Below, in pieces: positions 44,163-56,930 of a stretch of DNA of 64,000 nucleotides. Positions within the stretch are counted from its first letter, which is position 1. Every line of letters begins with the position of its first letter. The notes below the pieces were generated by a model. That model had not been told where the DNA came from, did not search any database, and was given only the letters and a program-made list of their open reading frames with translations. Position numbers and translations under genes: made by a program. Source of the DNA: Hippophae tibetana (Eukaryota; Streptophyta; Magnoliopsida; Rosales; Elaeagnaceae); contig CM072806.1 of NCBI GenBank assembly GCA_037013495.1, forward strand, positions 30,010,001 through 30,074,000. Direction: 5' to 3'.

Positions 44163-44854
44163 AAATATTTTAACAAAATCGATGTCGTTTCTTAATTTCT
44201 GTATAATATAAACCAAAATAAAGTAATTAATAGTTGTTTAGCAGGAAAAATAAAACAAAAAAAATAGTACTTTTTATAGAAAACTAGTTGCTATAACCAA
44301 TTGTTTCGGTGATTGTTAATTAAAATTAAATTTACTAAAAATAATATTATTATATTTATTTAAATAATTAAATTAAAATAATGATAAATATTAAATTAAA
44401 ATTTATAAAATATTTTTATATTTATTTTTAAATGCGATAAAATATAAAATAATAATATATTATATAAATGTGTAAAAAATAGAATATTTTAATGTATTTA
44501 TTAGTGTGAGAAATATAAATATCACTTAATTTTGTATACATTTTTGTATATATTTTTATATTTTATCATTTGTTATAATTATTTTGAAAATTAGATAATG
44601 ATTTATTTTTTTAAATAATATTCATACGTGATAAAATTTAAGCCATATTAATGTAAAAGTATGTACAAATTTATGTATTTCTAACATTCCTCCTGTGAGT
44701 GATACTAGAGAAACGAGTAATTACTATTATGAAAATATTTTACATTTCGTAAATTCACATGAATTAAATCAAACATAAAAATATTTAAATCATTTATATT
44801 ATTATTTTTATTAATGTTAACTAAATATGACTTCAATATAATAACGTGGATAAT
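44163..44854. other. AT-rich intergenic sequence
   Basis: No gene or clear element seen. Confidence 0.4.
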
Positions 44855-45160
44855 TATCAAAATACCCCAAGTTTTGAAATAATGTCATAAATACCATTAA
44901 AAATATTATAAATACCTTCAAACTTAATAAAATTAAAATTAATAGTAATTTTGTATATATAAAAATGGTAGGAATAATAGAAATAAAAACACAAGACATC
45001 TAAGATATTTCTTGGAAGATATAGTAATTAGTAAAATAAATTTGAAGAAATATAAAAAGCAAAATTAAATCTTAAAGAATAAGATAAATTTAAAGATTCA
45101 TTATTCTCAAAAATAAGGAAAATATAATATTATTCTTCTAGATAAACGTTTTCAAAAAAG
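44855..45160. mobile_element. Second scrap of the pararetrovirus non-coding region
   Basis: Collinear with about 19340-19640 at the left edge of the pararetrovirus fossil. Both read, in order, an ATAGAAATA-type stretch, ACATCTAAG followed by a T-rich segment, GGTAATAAGTAAAA or GTAATTAGTAAAAT, AAAAAGCAAA and TTAAATCTTAAAGAA. This is the same non-coding sequence in a separate insertion, without coding parts. Old and fragmentary. Confidence 0.65.
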
Positions 45161-45900
45161 ATTAATAGTAAAAAAGCTTCCAAAAACTAGTCTCTTTGAC
45201 AGAACTTGTTTAGATCATTACTTTTCATGCTATTAAAATTTAAATTAATTATTATTTTTAATTAGTTTCTTTTTTTCAAACCTCATTATTTATATATATA
45301 AAAAATAAGTTTTTTTAATTTTTTTTAAATTAATATTTTTTTTCAAATGTATTATTATATACGAATTCCCTAATTATTAGAATATATACCAAAACATATA
45401 TAATACAAACATTTATAATTTTAATCATTTTAAAATTGTATTACTTTTACTAATATAAAATATAATTATTTATATGTAAATAAATTTATCCATGTACGGT
45501 AATTATCTAGATGTTATTTTCCCTAACCCACCTAGAAATTTAGCTAAACAAATAATAACATACATAATACAAAAATTTATACAAAAAATAACGCAGAGTG
45601 AATAATGAGTGCGTAGGATTAATAGAAATACTTACAAGAGTATATTAAGTAACAAAATAAAGAAAATGAAGACAAAAAAGTGTTTTGTAAGTGAGAAAAT
45701 GAGTATAAATTTTTTTCGCTCAAAAAATAGGAGATCTAAAAGATAATTTGGAGAGGAAGAAAACCCACTAAACGACGTTGGAAATGGTGGTCGTTGGTGG
45801 TCGAAAAAATGCGAAAGAATGGAGGAGGTGAAGCTCGTTTTTGAGTTTTTGGGTGCTACAAATTAAAAATATTATGTCTGATGGAGAAGAAAGAAGAGAA
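45161..45900. other. AT-rich intergenic sequence, may include the body of a small CACTA derivative
   Basis: No gene seen. The right part runs into the CACTA-type end at 46097; I could not find a matching left terminus. Confidence 0.35.
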
Positions 45901-46097
45901 AACGAAAAATCCACGTAGATAGCGTCGGTTGACGTGTTGAACCGATGGTACACAAGGATATAGCATCGTTCTACGTGTCAACTGACGCTATACTTAGCGT
46001 CGGTTTTTCATCGAACCAACTTTAAATTCATTATAAGTTATTTTTTTTCAAAAATCTACTTTACATGTCGACTTAAATGCCACATTTTGTAGTAGTG
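45900..46097 (+). mobile_element. Second CACTA-type terminus with subterminal motifs
   Basis: Ends TTTTGTAGTAGTG at 46097, the same terminal sequence as 5375. The preceding 190 bases carry repeated GCGTCGGTT, GACGCTA and AACCGATGG-type words, different from the AAAGTCGGTT motifs of the first element. It is therefore a distinct CACTA family or a non-autonomous derivative. The left end was not found; it may be truncated. Confidence 0.7.
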
Positions 46098-46619
46098 ATA
46101 GAGTAAATAATTTAATCACACTCTCATGCTAATTGAATTGCATACTACTCATTAAGTTTATCAATTATGGATTAAATACATAAGAATCATACATCTCTAC
46201 CTAGAAACTATGCATGTTATTTAATCAAGACAAATAATTAAATAATTCTCTCAAATCTATGTAACTACCTCTATAGATAAATTATTGGCCAAATAATTAA
46301 TAACATACAAATCAGATTAAATAATATAATTAAATTATAATTATAATTGGGGTAAAATATTATATCATCACATGGTGAAAATTAGGTTCATAAGATCCCT
46401 AGATTAATAAATTAACTACACATAATTGTGTTTATAAAACTCATATTTTTCATAAAGAAAGACATAGAAATTGATAAAGAAAAGAGTAGAAGAAGAAATA
46501 CAATCAATCTCTTGAATTGTAATGTTAATCTCCTCTTGAATTTCCACCAAAATTGTGTCTTTTCTTGATTTTTTTTTTTTGTATTTTTCTTTACTTTTAG
46601 CTCCAAAAACTAACCAAAA

Positions 46620-47236
46620 CTATGCTAATTATGGCCCCGTAGGGTTTTTGGAGTGATTAGGGGTTTAAAAATAGTTTAGGTGCAATATGGACCGTTAGAT
46701 CAGCTATAGATTCAACCAATCACAGTATAACACATGGCACATAGAATTCACTAGGCGAATTAGAAAGTGACACGTGGTAGGGGAGACCGATCAACGTCAA
46801 TGCCACATGGTGCAACATGATTTGCAAAAATGGATGGCATGGTGCATAGGTGGAACATAGGGATCAATGGTATAACTACAAGTGGTAGGGTGATTTGACC
46901 GATCTTCGAACTCAGATTGAACACCATGTTGACATATGGCACGCGGTTCGTCCTCCTTATATGCGGCGTAACATGATTCATTGTTCCTACTTATGTGGCA
47001 TCTGCGTGGCTTGCCCATTCATCTCCTCTGCTTGCATGGCATACCACGTGGAAGATTCTGATTGATCCTATGTTAAAAATCCAAAAAAAATCTAAAAATT
47101 ATATTTTCACCCTTTTTTACTAAAAAGTTTATACTTTAATATTTTTGGCCTCAAAAATACTATTTATTAAATAAAAAAAAGTAAATATTAAGTAAAATAT
47201 GTGCTAATGACTCTACTTTCATAGAGTAATCACACC
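46620..47236 (-). mobile_element. LTR-like fossil, copy 1 of a direct repeat
   Basis: The segment 46965-47236 recurs at about 48920-49195 in the same orientation. On the minus strand it starts TGTGATTACTCTATG right after a purine tract (GAAGTTAGGGG, complement of 47236-47246), the usual layout of polypurine tract plus 3' LTR in Athila/Tat-like gypsy elements. The far end near 46620 is uncertain. No coding parts. Old. Confidence 0.55.
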
Positions 47237-48919
47237 CCTAACTTCAATCTTTACTTGTCCTAAAGTAAAACCAAGTATAACTAAATAAAATAACATGGAT
47301 AGTATATTCATAAATATACTTCTATTAGTACATTCATATTTCATGAAAACTATCCCTCTCACAAGTCGTACAATCCTATGATAAGGAGATTCACATATTC
47401 ATCAATCAACGTTCCATCAATACAATGATATGTAAGGTTTTTGAAAAATTCATTTGTGTGTGTGTTGCACATGATATCATTCAATGCGCTCATTAAATCA
47501 ACCTATATGAGCATACTAATCAATTCAATCTTAGAGCAAGTCTTATAAGTCTATTTTTCACATCACTATCCACTAATATAAATATTCACTTAGCTAAAGA
47601 TCAATAAGGGATTTACATGCTTGTAATGTAAGACTTAGGTGAGGGTTGATAAATGAAGACATTTTAGCTCTTTCCACACCTTTGTTTTCTTTCTTTTTTC
47701 ATCATGGACTTTTTAACTACAATTGAGCTTTAACTTGATATTTAAGTGCATACTCATTTTTCATTCTTTTCATATTCTTTTATTCCACATCTATTTTATC
47801 TTCTTTCTCTTTTTTTTTGTAACTTCACAATACTCCCAAACTTATTTTCAATTCTATTTTATTTTTCTTTAGAGGGATAATTGTGTTATGAGTTTTGCTT
47901 CTTCTTTTTTAGGGTGCATTACATTTTACCGTACCCTATAGCATAACACATGATTGCATTTTTTTTTCTTTTCATACAAGCTAAAGGTGCAAGGTTAAAG
48001 GTAATACATATTAGCTAGGTATTAAATGTGGCTTAAAGATATGAAAGGTTATTTTTTAGGCTCAAATGGGTGACTAAAGATATTAACAATGGTTAGCTTG
48101 AAAGGCTCAATAGATCCAAATAAGGCCTAAATCATTTCTCTTGCTAAATATTATATAGAATTTTGTCTCAAGGGATGATCAAATAGATTCTAAAACTTGG
48201 TATATCTCATCACCTCGCATAACTCACTATAAATTTTCTCTCAATAAGTACACCAAAACCAATCATGAACATATATATAAGAATTTAAATCAATCAAATC
48301 AAAATTAACAAGCATATTACATGATTAATGTAAATATCTTAACAAATACATTACATTCCTTATCCTAGTCATGACAACTAATTTTTATCATCGAGTTTAT
48401 ATGTTTCATATCAAGCATGAATACATTTAATTTCCATATACTTATCAATTTTCTACCCAAATCATGATTAAAAATATAAAAAAATATCCCTAAAAATTTA
48501 AAATGCATACTAAATACTAAAGTAAAGAATGAAGTTCCCTCCCCCAAACTTAAATTACTCGTTTCCTCCGATGTGTACATATAAATATGAAAATGTAAAA
48601 AAAAAACTCCCTTAATCATGGCACACCACATCTGTCGTTGAAATGCTCCTTCTTGTTGCTCCATTGCTCTCCACATTTATTCACCTATAAAACAAAAAAA
48701 ATAAAAACAAATTAAGTAAAATAACGTTGGGTTGTCACCATTGCTCTCCATATACTTGATTTGTTCAATAATAATTTATGTTCTTGTTTGAAAACATGGT
48801 GCTCAATTCTCTTCTAATGTCATATTTTTATTTTCTTTTTGAACTTTTTAGCATTCTTATAAGCACTCCACCGTAACTCATTCAATTTATGTATTCCTAA
48901 CAAATTTTTCACCTCATCC
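47237..48919. other. Non-coding interior between the two LTR-like repeats
   Basis: About 1.7 kb without recognisable coding sequence. With the flanking direct repeats it may be the inside of a non-autonomous LTR element. CCCCCAAACTTAAATT near 48541 resembles a second polypurine-type tract on the minus strand. Confidence 0.4.
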
Positions 48920-49195
48920 AACGTGATTCGTTGTCCCTACTTACGTGGCTTACCCAATCAGCTCCTCTGCTTGCATGACATACCATGTGGCATCTTTTGA
49001 TTAGTCTTGCGTTAAAAAATCATAAAAATTCTAGAAAAATCCCAAAAAATTCCAAAAATTATATTTTCAACCCTTTTCACTAAAATAAAGTTTACATTTT
49101 AATATTTTTGGCCTCAAAAATACTATTTATTGAATAAAATATGTAAATAATAAGTAAAAAAGTGTGATAATGACTCTACTTTTATAAGTAATCAC
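48920..49195 (-). mobile_element. LTR-like fossil, copy 2 of a direct repeat
   Basis: The diverged partner of 46965-47236; both contain CTCCTCTGCTTGCATG, TTTTTGGCCTCAAAAATACT and AATGACTCTACTTT. The two copies differ by small insertions and substitutions, suggesting an old insertion. Confidence 0.6.
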
Positions 49196-49369
49196 TAGAT
49201 GAGTAAAGCATACTGAATGCTTAGGTGAAATCAAATTTTTAGAATTTTTCTTTCCATTAATTTGATCTTTGAACATCTTTATTTTCTTTTGCGCATTTTC
49301 TTTAAATTGATTTTATTTTAAATTCCAATTACACTAACCTTAGTGACTTCTCTAGATAAAATTGAGATT

Positions 49370-49490
49370 AATATAATTTTGGTATTTTTCAAAAATAAGT
49401 TACCAATCCCTGAGGACAATACTTTTTTTATTACTTTATTATAAAACTACGATATTGTGCGTTTGTAGTTTTGCACCAATCAATCACAAT
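49370..49490 (+). mobile_element. 3' end of a gypsy-type LTR (plus strand)
   Basis: TCCCTGAGGACAATACTTTT, then TTATTAC and ATATTGTGCGTTTGTAGTTT leading to CACCAATCA, match in pattern the conserved 3' end of Athila/Tat-group gypsy LTRs. No primer-binding site follows, so it is a fragment or a solo LTR. Recognised from family pattern only. Confidence 0.45.
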
Positions 49491-49979
49491 CATAGTGGGT
49501 ATTGGAAGGTGTTTATCCCTTTTTCTATTTCTTCATAGGAACGGATCCATTAAGACAATTGTTTGATGCTAAGTAGGACACTACCTTGATCCTAGATCAC
49601 AGTTTTTATGGGCATTAGAGGGATGCTTATCCCACTCCTATTTTTGCATAGGAAGTGACCATTGAGGAAATGATTTGACAAAGCTAAGTGAGGTAGTCTA
49701 GATTATAGAATAAGGTGTGGAAGTGGTTCTAGACGCACTCCATTTCCAATACATAACTTTGTCCTTCAAAAAGATGGTTGGATGATGTTGTTCATCAAGC
49801 CCTCATGGGGTGATGGTCACTATATAATTTTGTAGTAGGAGTGTCCTTCTTGATCCAAAGTAGGACAAGTATGGTTCCTAGCTTTAGCTGGGTGTGGCTA
49901 CTAGGTTCGAGAGAGGAGTGTACTCATTCCAAAGTGGCACACAAATTTTAATTGTTCATAAGCACACGAATCACTAGCA

Positions 49980-51480
49980 GACTAACGATAAGTTTACCCT
50001 ATAGTCAGTCTCTAAAAGAATAGGTAGATTATTTTAAAAATTTAAAATATTTTCTAAATTAGTTCAAATAAATAATCCTAAACATTCTAATAATAGTCGT
50101 TTGAGAGAAAAAGACTATAAATTATAAATTAATTTAATAAGTAAAATTAAACAAGTAAATTTATAGCCAAAATAAGATGATAAAAGAATATGGGAAATTA
50201 GTTCGTTATTCCTTCATGGAAACAAAAATTTAAATAATTAAAAAAAAGTTAGATTTATAAAACATTTCCTTTTTAAATAAGAAAACCCTAAATGATCATG
50301 GCAGTGCCAAAAATTCTCATTTAACCAATAACTTTCTGAATCGAGATTGAAATTTACTAATTTGCAAACCTAACGAAAATATATAAATTATGATTCTCAA
50401 TTAATTAATAAATTTTTAGTTCAGGCTTGAAATTGATTAACTCATAAACCTAAGGTAAATATTTTTTTTAATTATATATCAAGATTTTGTCTATCATTAA
50501 TTTAAATTTAAAGATAATTTAAACCATCTAATTTAATCCCAATTAATCAATAACCTCTTTGATTGAGCTTAAAATCAATTAATAAAATTAAATTAGACTA
50601 TTTTTCATTAAAACACAACCAAGTACAAAGACTTTTAATTATTTATTTAATTATAAATCAAGATCTGACTTATTATTAATTTATAGTTAAAGATATGAAT
50701 AAGAAATTAATCCAAAGACTTTTATTTAATTAAATCATAAAATTATTCTTCCAATTATTAGAAGCAATAATAAAATCTAGTATATAAAAATTAGTCGATT
50801 ATAATTAAATTAATAAAAATTAATTTACCTAAAGAAATTTGGATTATAAAGAGAAAAATATATAATAATAAAAATATCACTTCTTTATATATAATTTCAA
50901 ATATCTAAATCAGATGTTTTCCTTCTTTAAATCCTTACAACTACTCCATTATTGGGAGATTTTCTGTCTATTCTATGTATTATTAAACGAAGGAATGGCT
51001 ATGGGAGCTGGGAAGATTTAATTCTCTTGATATATTTTATGAGAGATTTAGGGTGTATTTATAGGTTTAGTTTAGAGTCAAACATGTTTAGAATGCTATT
51101 AGGGTAATTGGTTGATTTTTACACTTGGGCAATAACATGCTTTATTTTGCACTACAATGCGCATTGAATTTTGAATGACCAGATGCAAACAGAGAGCCTT
51201 GTGCCGAGGCATGTGTTGAACTTCAACAAACACAAATGGATCTGAGATACTTGTGACATAATATGGTATTTGTTAAATCGTAGTGCGTGTAGAATTTCTA
51301 GAAGCACTAGTTGGAACCTAAGAGCACCTCGTCATGGCATGAAATAGGTCTAAGCTATGACACATAGAATCTCTAGTTTTTTCTATTATGGTTTGTTTCA
51401 ACTTTTGTGTGTTACCAGTAATCATCTCGTTTTTACTCTTTTTGCTTGTGTTTGTCCACGATTCTTTTAAAAACATTTTA
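49980..51480. repeat. Long diverged direct repeat, copy 1
   Basis: An AT-rich block that recurs at about 51570-52980. Both carry, in the same order, a run about failing or closing words CTAAACA(T/C)TCTAATAA, a leader-like string of ATTAATTAATAAACTT-type phrases, AAATCAAGATTTT or AAATCAAGATTTG, CTTCCAAT, and a CTTCTT(T/C)AAATCCTT segment. It looks like the untranslated leader of a gypsy retrotransposon. No coding sequence. Confidence 0.55.
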
Positions 51481-51569
51481 ACCTACAAAATATGAAAATA
51501 TCCTCCAAAACAAGATAATAGTAAAATAAATTTAAAATTAACGCTTAAAAACATAACAAATTATACTCC

Positions 51570-52980
51570 TAAGATCTGTCTCCCAAGGAATTACAATGGT
51601 TTTAAAAAGTTAAATTATTTTATGATATAGTAAAAAAACTCCTAAACACTCTAATAAATGTCGGTTTATAGAATAAAATTGTAAATTGTAAATTACTTTA
51701 TATTTAAAAAAATGAGTGAGTAAAAGCGAATAAATTAAAGCAATAAATCAAAGTAGGTAATAAATTAAAGTAGTAAATTAAATTATAGCCGAACCTAGAA
51801 TGATGCATGAATATGAGATTTTAGCAAGTAAAACCTTTAATGGAAAAAATGAATTAAATGATTTAAATAACAAGTTATATTTATTGATTTTTTTTCGTTT
51901 TATATAAATTAGCGAATCCCATTATCATGATGAGTCCACACAATTCTCAATTAATCAAAGACTTCATAGGTCGAGCTTAAAATTGATTGATTGACAAATT
52001 GAGAAAAATATATAAATCAAGGTTATCAATTAATTGATAACTTTCTTAACTACGATTGAAATTAATTAATTAATAAACTTAAAATAAATATATTCTTTAA
52101 TTATAAATCAAGATTTGATTCATCATTAATTTGTAATTAGAAATATTTTAACAATCAATTTTAATCTCATTTAATCAATAACTTATTTGGTCAGGCTTGA
52201 AACTAATAAATTGAATTAAATTAAACTCTTATTTATTTATGTACAATCAAGCACAAATTATGTTTCTAATGTTTAATTCTAAAATATTTTCTTTAATTAT
52301 ATATCAAGATTTTCTTCATCGTTGATTTATAATTAAAGATTTTAAGAACATGAACAAATAATAAATAAAACTCGTATTTATTCAAATAAAAAAACTGTTC
52401 TTCCAATCATGGAAGAAAAAAACTACCAAAATCCGATATATAGAATTAGGCAATCATAGTTTAATTAACAAAAATTAATTAAACTATGAAAGACACCATA
52501 TTACAAAAAGAAATAAAAGATATAACAATAAATTACCCCTCTTGATAAAATGATTTCAAATCTTTGAATGGGTTATCACTATCTTCTTCAAATCCTTGGA
52601 TCTTCTATACAATTGAAAGAAATTCTCTTTGTATCTATATATAGTGGTGGAACAACCCTAAACTAAAAACTATATGGACATATGCCTAACTTACAAATGA
52701 AAAGTTGAATCAAACATAATGCTTACATTTCTATTTATAAGGAAAAACGTGTACAAAGGGCTTGGTGTCAAAATTCAGTGTTGTACGTCATATCATGCAT
52801 TTTTCCCTACTGTGACACAAGTTTCATTTGGTTCGCACAGTTCATTCCTGAGAGCGTTGCATACATTGTTCGACATCACAACACATAAAGCTTAATGTGT
52901 CTAGTAATTCCTCTAAGCAATGTGCGTCGTGGCACATTATTTTCTTCATCATAGTGCACTTTAATTTTCTTGAAATTTCT
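51570..52980. repeat. Long diverged direct repeat, copy 2
   Basis: The partner of 49980-51480; the central 1.1 kb (about 51600-52740) aligns by shared phrases to about 50030-51130. Substitutions and small gaps are frequent, so the duplication is old. Confidence 0.55.
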
Positions 52981-53029
52981 CTTGTGCACCTTATAGAATG
53001 GTTGGTTCTTGATGTAAGGCTTATATACC

Positions 53030-53695
53030 TGAACTGTTTAAGCTCTTAGGAAGCAAATTGAGGGGCAGTCAAATACTAGGAAATTAATTATGATTGTCTT
53101 GAAAGCATAACCTTTCCTAATTCTAAATGGGAGCTCAACACTTCCATCTGGGGTAAGAGGTTTTTGGGAAAAGCTATACAAAGGGGTGTTTATTGGCTTA
53201 AAGGGATGTTGTAGCTTCATTTTGCTTCCAAGCATCCATAACAAGATGTGTACTAAGCTTTCAATATCCATCAACACTAGTAAATCTTTTTGTTGGCTAT
53301 TTGTAAGGTTACGACCAGAGCATCATAGTATGGATGCACTAGTCTTACTGCTTCCTTCTCAGGGAAAACCATATCTTCCCAAACCATATTGGGCTCATCA
53401 CCTTTTCCATGATTATGAAACATGTGAAACACCTCTTGGTTGGCTGCCAATCCTCTAGTATGTGCCTTCCTAGCGTGGTTTGTGTCCTCACATATTGGGC
53501 CTGCCAAGATGGTGCATAGTTCATTCAAGGCTAAAGGCCCGCAATCCTTTACTTGGTTTTTAGGGACCATTGGGGAAGTGTCATTTTTAACTGATACAAA
53601 GTCCTTCAGGTAACCTTTTTGTATCCAGTGCTCAATTTCCCTTTGGAGTTCCTAGCAATAATCTATTTTGTGGCTAAAGTCTCAGTGCAACGTGT
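53030..53695 (-). mobile_element. Ty3-gypsy fossil: zinc-knuckle-side gag end and protease
   Basis: On the minus strand the translation gives ELQREIEHWIQKGYLKDFV (end of gypsy gag, about 53655-53599) and then the retropepsin region, with ALVVTLQIANKKIYRVLVD and NTPLYSFSQKPLTPDGSVEL. It continues the gag part at 55440-56930 after a later insertion. Reverse transcriptase and integrase are absent. The element is broken in several places and old. Confidence 0.75.
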
Positions 53696-55440
53696 GATGA
53701 GTGCTTAAGAAGCACTAAAATTACCATGATTTAACGTATTTTAATTGATTAAATAGATTTATATTTATATGATTTTATCATATTTTATATGAATTTGTCT
53801 TTTCAAAATCATGGGGATTTTTATGGTTTTTTAGGTATTTTCGTTCAAAAATAATTTAAATACTTGAAGAAAAATACTAAAGGTAATATATCACAAATAT
53901 ATTGAGAAAAAAATGAGAAAAAGTAAAAAAAATGAAAAAAAAAATTTGGACAAAATATGTCAAAAATGATCTGAGTTGTACACCCAGCACACATCCATGC
54001 TATATCCCATGAACACTCGCTCATGCTAAATGCCTGTCTACCACAAATCTCGCACCCCAACCACATGTTAGCCTGTCCAAATGTGTCCAAAATCAATTCT
54101 TGAAATATTTTCCACATTTTTTGGCTTTTTCCTCATCTATAAAGGACCATCTTCCCCATTGTAAAAATCGTCCCTTAAATCCTTCAAACTTTCTTTTTTC
54201 TCTCTCTAATTTTTAGTTTTTTTTAGTTTTAAAGTTCTTCTCTTTTTTAGAAGAACTAATTATGTTTTTATAGATTTTTAGTTTTTGATTCAATAAACGA
54301 AAATGTAAATCCGTTTGAAGGTTTTTCAGTAACCTAATTAGTATCAAAGTTCTATAAAGATTTTTTGAGGTATAATTTTAAAATGAATTCTTTATAGTTA
54401 TTTTTTTTATGTTTTATTCTTATATATTATGTTTAATTTGTCTGTGGTTAAATTTAACATAGTTGGTTATTTGTAAATACGATATAATAATAACGTTATT
54501 ATGCGTGCAAAATATAAAATATGTAAAACATTTTTTTAAAATAAATTGATTTTGTTTTTATTTAAGTTTTTATATTATGGATGTTATAGAGAAATATATT
54601 ATTTTTCATTACAAACTTAAATTTGAAAATTAGACTTTGAGGTTTAATTATACGATCTGATTTAGAGTAATACTCTTTTATTTGTTAGTACAATCGCATT
54701 GTAGTTAGATTGAAACTTTATTTCAAATTTTTTATAAGAACTATTATTCAAAAATGTATTGAAAACATATTTTCAATCATGGTTTTAAAACTTGAAAGTT
54801 AGTACTCGGATAATTAAATTCTTAGGTTTAATTTAGACATCTTGAATAAAGTTTAAAATGACTAATCACACCAAATGTGGCATTTAAATGGTTCATTTTC
54901 AATCTCTTAGAAAAAAGAATTAATTTAATTAACCAAATTAATTATCGACCCTACCTATAAGTATTAATTGATTTGTTTAATTAATAAAGAATATCTAACT
55001 CCACCAAATGTGATATTTATATATATATATATATAAAGAATCAATAAATATCAATTTATATCTTTAATAACTTAAATAATATGAGAAAACATAATTACCT
55101 TAATTATTATATCCATAAATACTCTACTGTTATAAATGATAAAATTTTGCATTATTGTTTATTGGATCCATATCTATTATCATTTTTTTATGTCATTAGA
55201 TTAGGAAATAAAAATCAAAATATTGTGGCAGGATGTTTAAGATTTAATTTCGTTTTAAAAGTTTTAATAATGAATTAAAAACCACATATATTCATTCCTT
55301 AGATCGACTTTGGGAGTATACTTATCATTTGATATAAAATAATTCGTGTACTTGTGAGAGTTTTACAAATATAAAACCAAAGTATTTGCAAAATCGACAT
55401 TGTCGATTTTGTTAATCAACGTTTAGTATAAATTTTAATT
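53696..55440. mobile_element. Insertion of about 1.75 kb splitting the gypsy fossil
   Basis: Sequence starting TGATGAGTGCTTAAGAAGCA interrupts the gypsy gag/protease order. It has a TATA motif (CTATAAAGGACC at about 54137), pyrimidine-rich sequence after it, no coding potential, and an AT-rich body. This composition suits a solo LTR of a gypsy element. No clear target duplication was found, so the exact ends are approximate. Confidence 0.5.
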
Positions 55441-56930
55441 CCTGTTATATGAGGAACCTTTTAACTTTCTGGGGTGCTTGAAGAATTGTAGGTTCTAGAC
55501 TTACATCAATACCTATTTTTGGGTAGTATTAAAGAAATAAGCTTTTTGAAACTATTCTCGGGCTATAAGGTTTCACTTTTCTTTGGGCTCTTTTCTTTTC
55601 TGTCCCTACTTTTAAACTTTTTACCTTACAAGTTCTTAGGCTCTTCCTCAGTGTTCCTTTTCTAAGGGCGATTCTTCGTCTAATTTCTATGGTGACTAGT
55701 TATGTCTTCGACATTGATCGTTGCATCCATAATCATAGTCATTTTTATGTAAGATAACTTAGGAATCTTTTCTACCAATCTAGTTTATAACGATCCCATA
55801 TGAAGAGCATAGAGAAATACATTGACTACCAGTGAGTTTGCAAAGTCTTTGACTTAAATCTTCTCATTGTTGAAGCAGTCAAAGAAATCTTTTACTGACT
55901 CATTTTCTTTTCAAGTTAGCCTTATCAAATGTGTTGAGGTCTTTTGTAATCTTCTCTTTGTTGATAAGTGAGTGGGGAACTGTCTTGCAAACTCTAAGAA
56001 GTTCCAATCGTTACTGGCTTGAGTGTAATATACCAGACTTTGGCCTTGCCTTCCATTGTCATGAGGAATGCTCTATAGCTGAAAGTATCATTGTACGGGT
56101 AGAGATTCACCCAATCTCTAAATAAGTCAAAATGGTCTAAGGGGTTAGAGGACCTATCGTAAGTTCCAATTGAAGGTTACTTGAAATTACCCCTAGTAGA
56201 GTAGATAATACCTCTAAGGTGAAAGGAGACTCAATAGAATCGACATCCAGATCTTGTTTTTCTCCATTAAGTCTTTGTTCCATCTTTGGGAGCCAATGTT
56301 CCAAGTCTCCCACTAGTGGAGTAGGATTAAGATGATCGCCCACTTTGGTGCCACTTGTTTATTGTGGCTAGAATTAGCGGCATAGCCAGAAAATGCTTAC
56401 CTGTCTAGAGTATGCACGACACTTTTCCTGGAGGTTGTTCCTCAAGTCCGCGTATCTAGTGTGCAAGCGCTCTATATCCAATTGGCTTTCACCATCTTTA
56501 TCATTGGTGGTTAGATGTGTCGGGGGTGGGGCGTCATCACCATTCTCATTGTATAGACCCAGGTTTTGTGAGTCCTAAATATGGGGATGCAATCTATTAT
56601 GGACTGGACCTTTTGATTTGTTATTAGCGTTAAGCATTTGATGTTGTTCTCCTGGGCGCCAAGACCTACTAGTCATAGAGACCTTGAGTGACTCACTGAG
56701 ACACTAGTGTGCCCCTATAAGTTCATTTGGAGCTGTATCATTTGCTCCATCATAAGTTCCAACTTTTCTAACCTTTGGTGCATGGTTGTTTTTTTGGGCT
56801 TGCAACTTTCTTGTTTCTCTTAGTCTTTCTTGGTGGTAATTGATCGCTCACTTGGACTTTTCACATGCTATTCATTCAATAGGAGTAGTGGAGAGCTTTG
56901 AGAATTTTCTTGGGAGCTCATCCAAGTGAT
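55441..56930 (-). mobile_element. Ty3-gypsy gag fossil
   Basis: Minus-strand readings resemble gypsy gag: ENESVKDFFDCFNNEKI near 55905-55855, a TMEGKA(K/R)VWY-type core near 56070-56030, and an upstream acidic region (about 56343-56137). It belongs with 53030-53695. Decayed, with several breaks. Confidence 0.68.

Noticed and set aside
46760-47018. Two overlapping minus-strand frames with several Cys and His residues
   Set aside because: They lie inside the LTR-like repeat, lack a known zinc-finger spacing and are not kept in the second copy near 48.9 kb.
53186-53458. 90-codon plus-strand frame
   Set aside because: It is antisense to the gypsy protease remnant.
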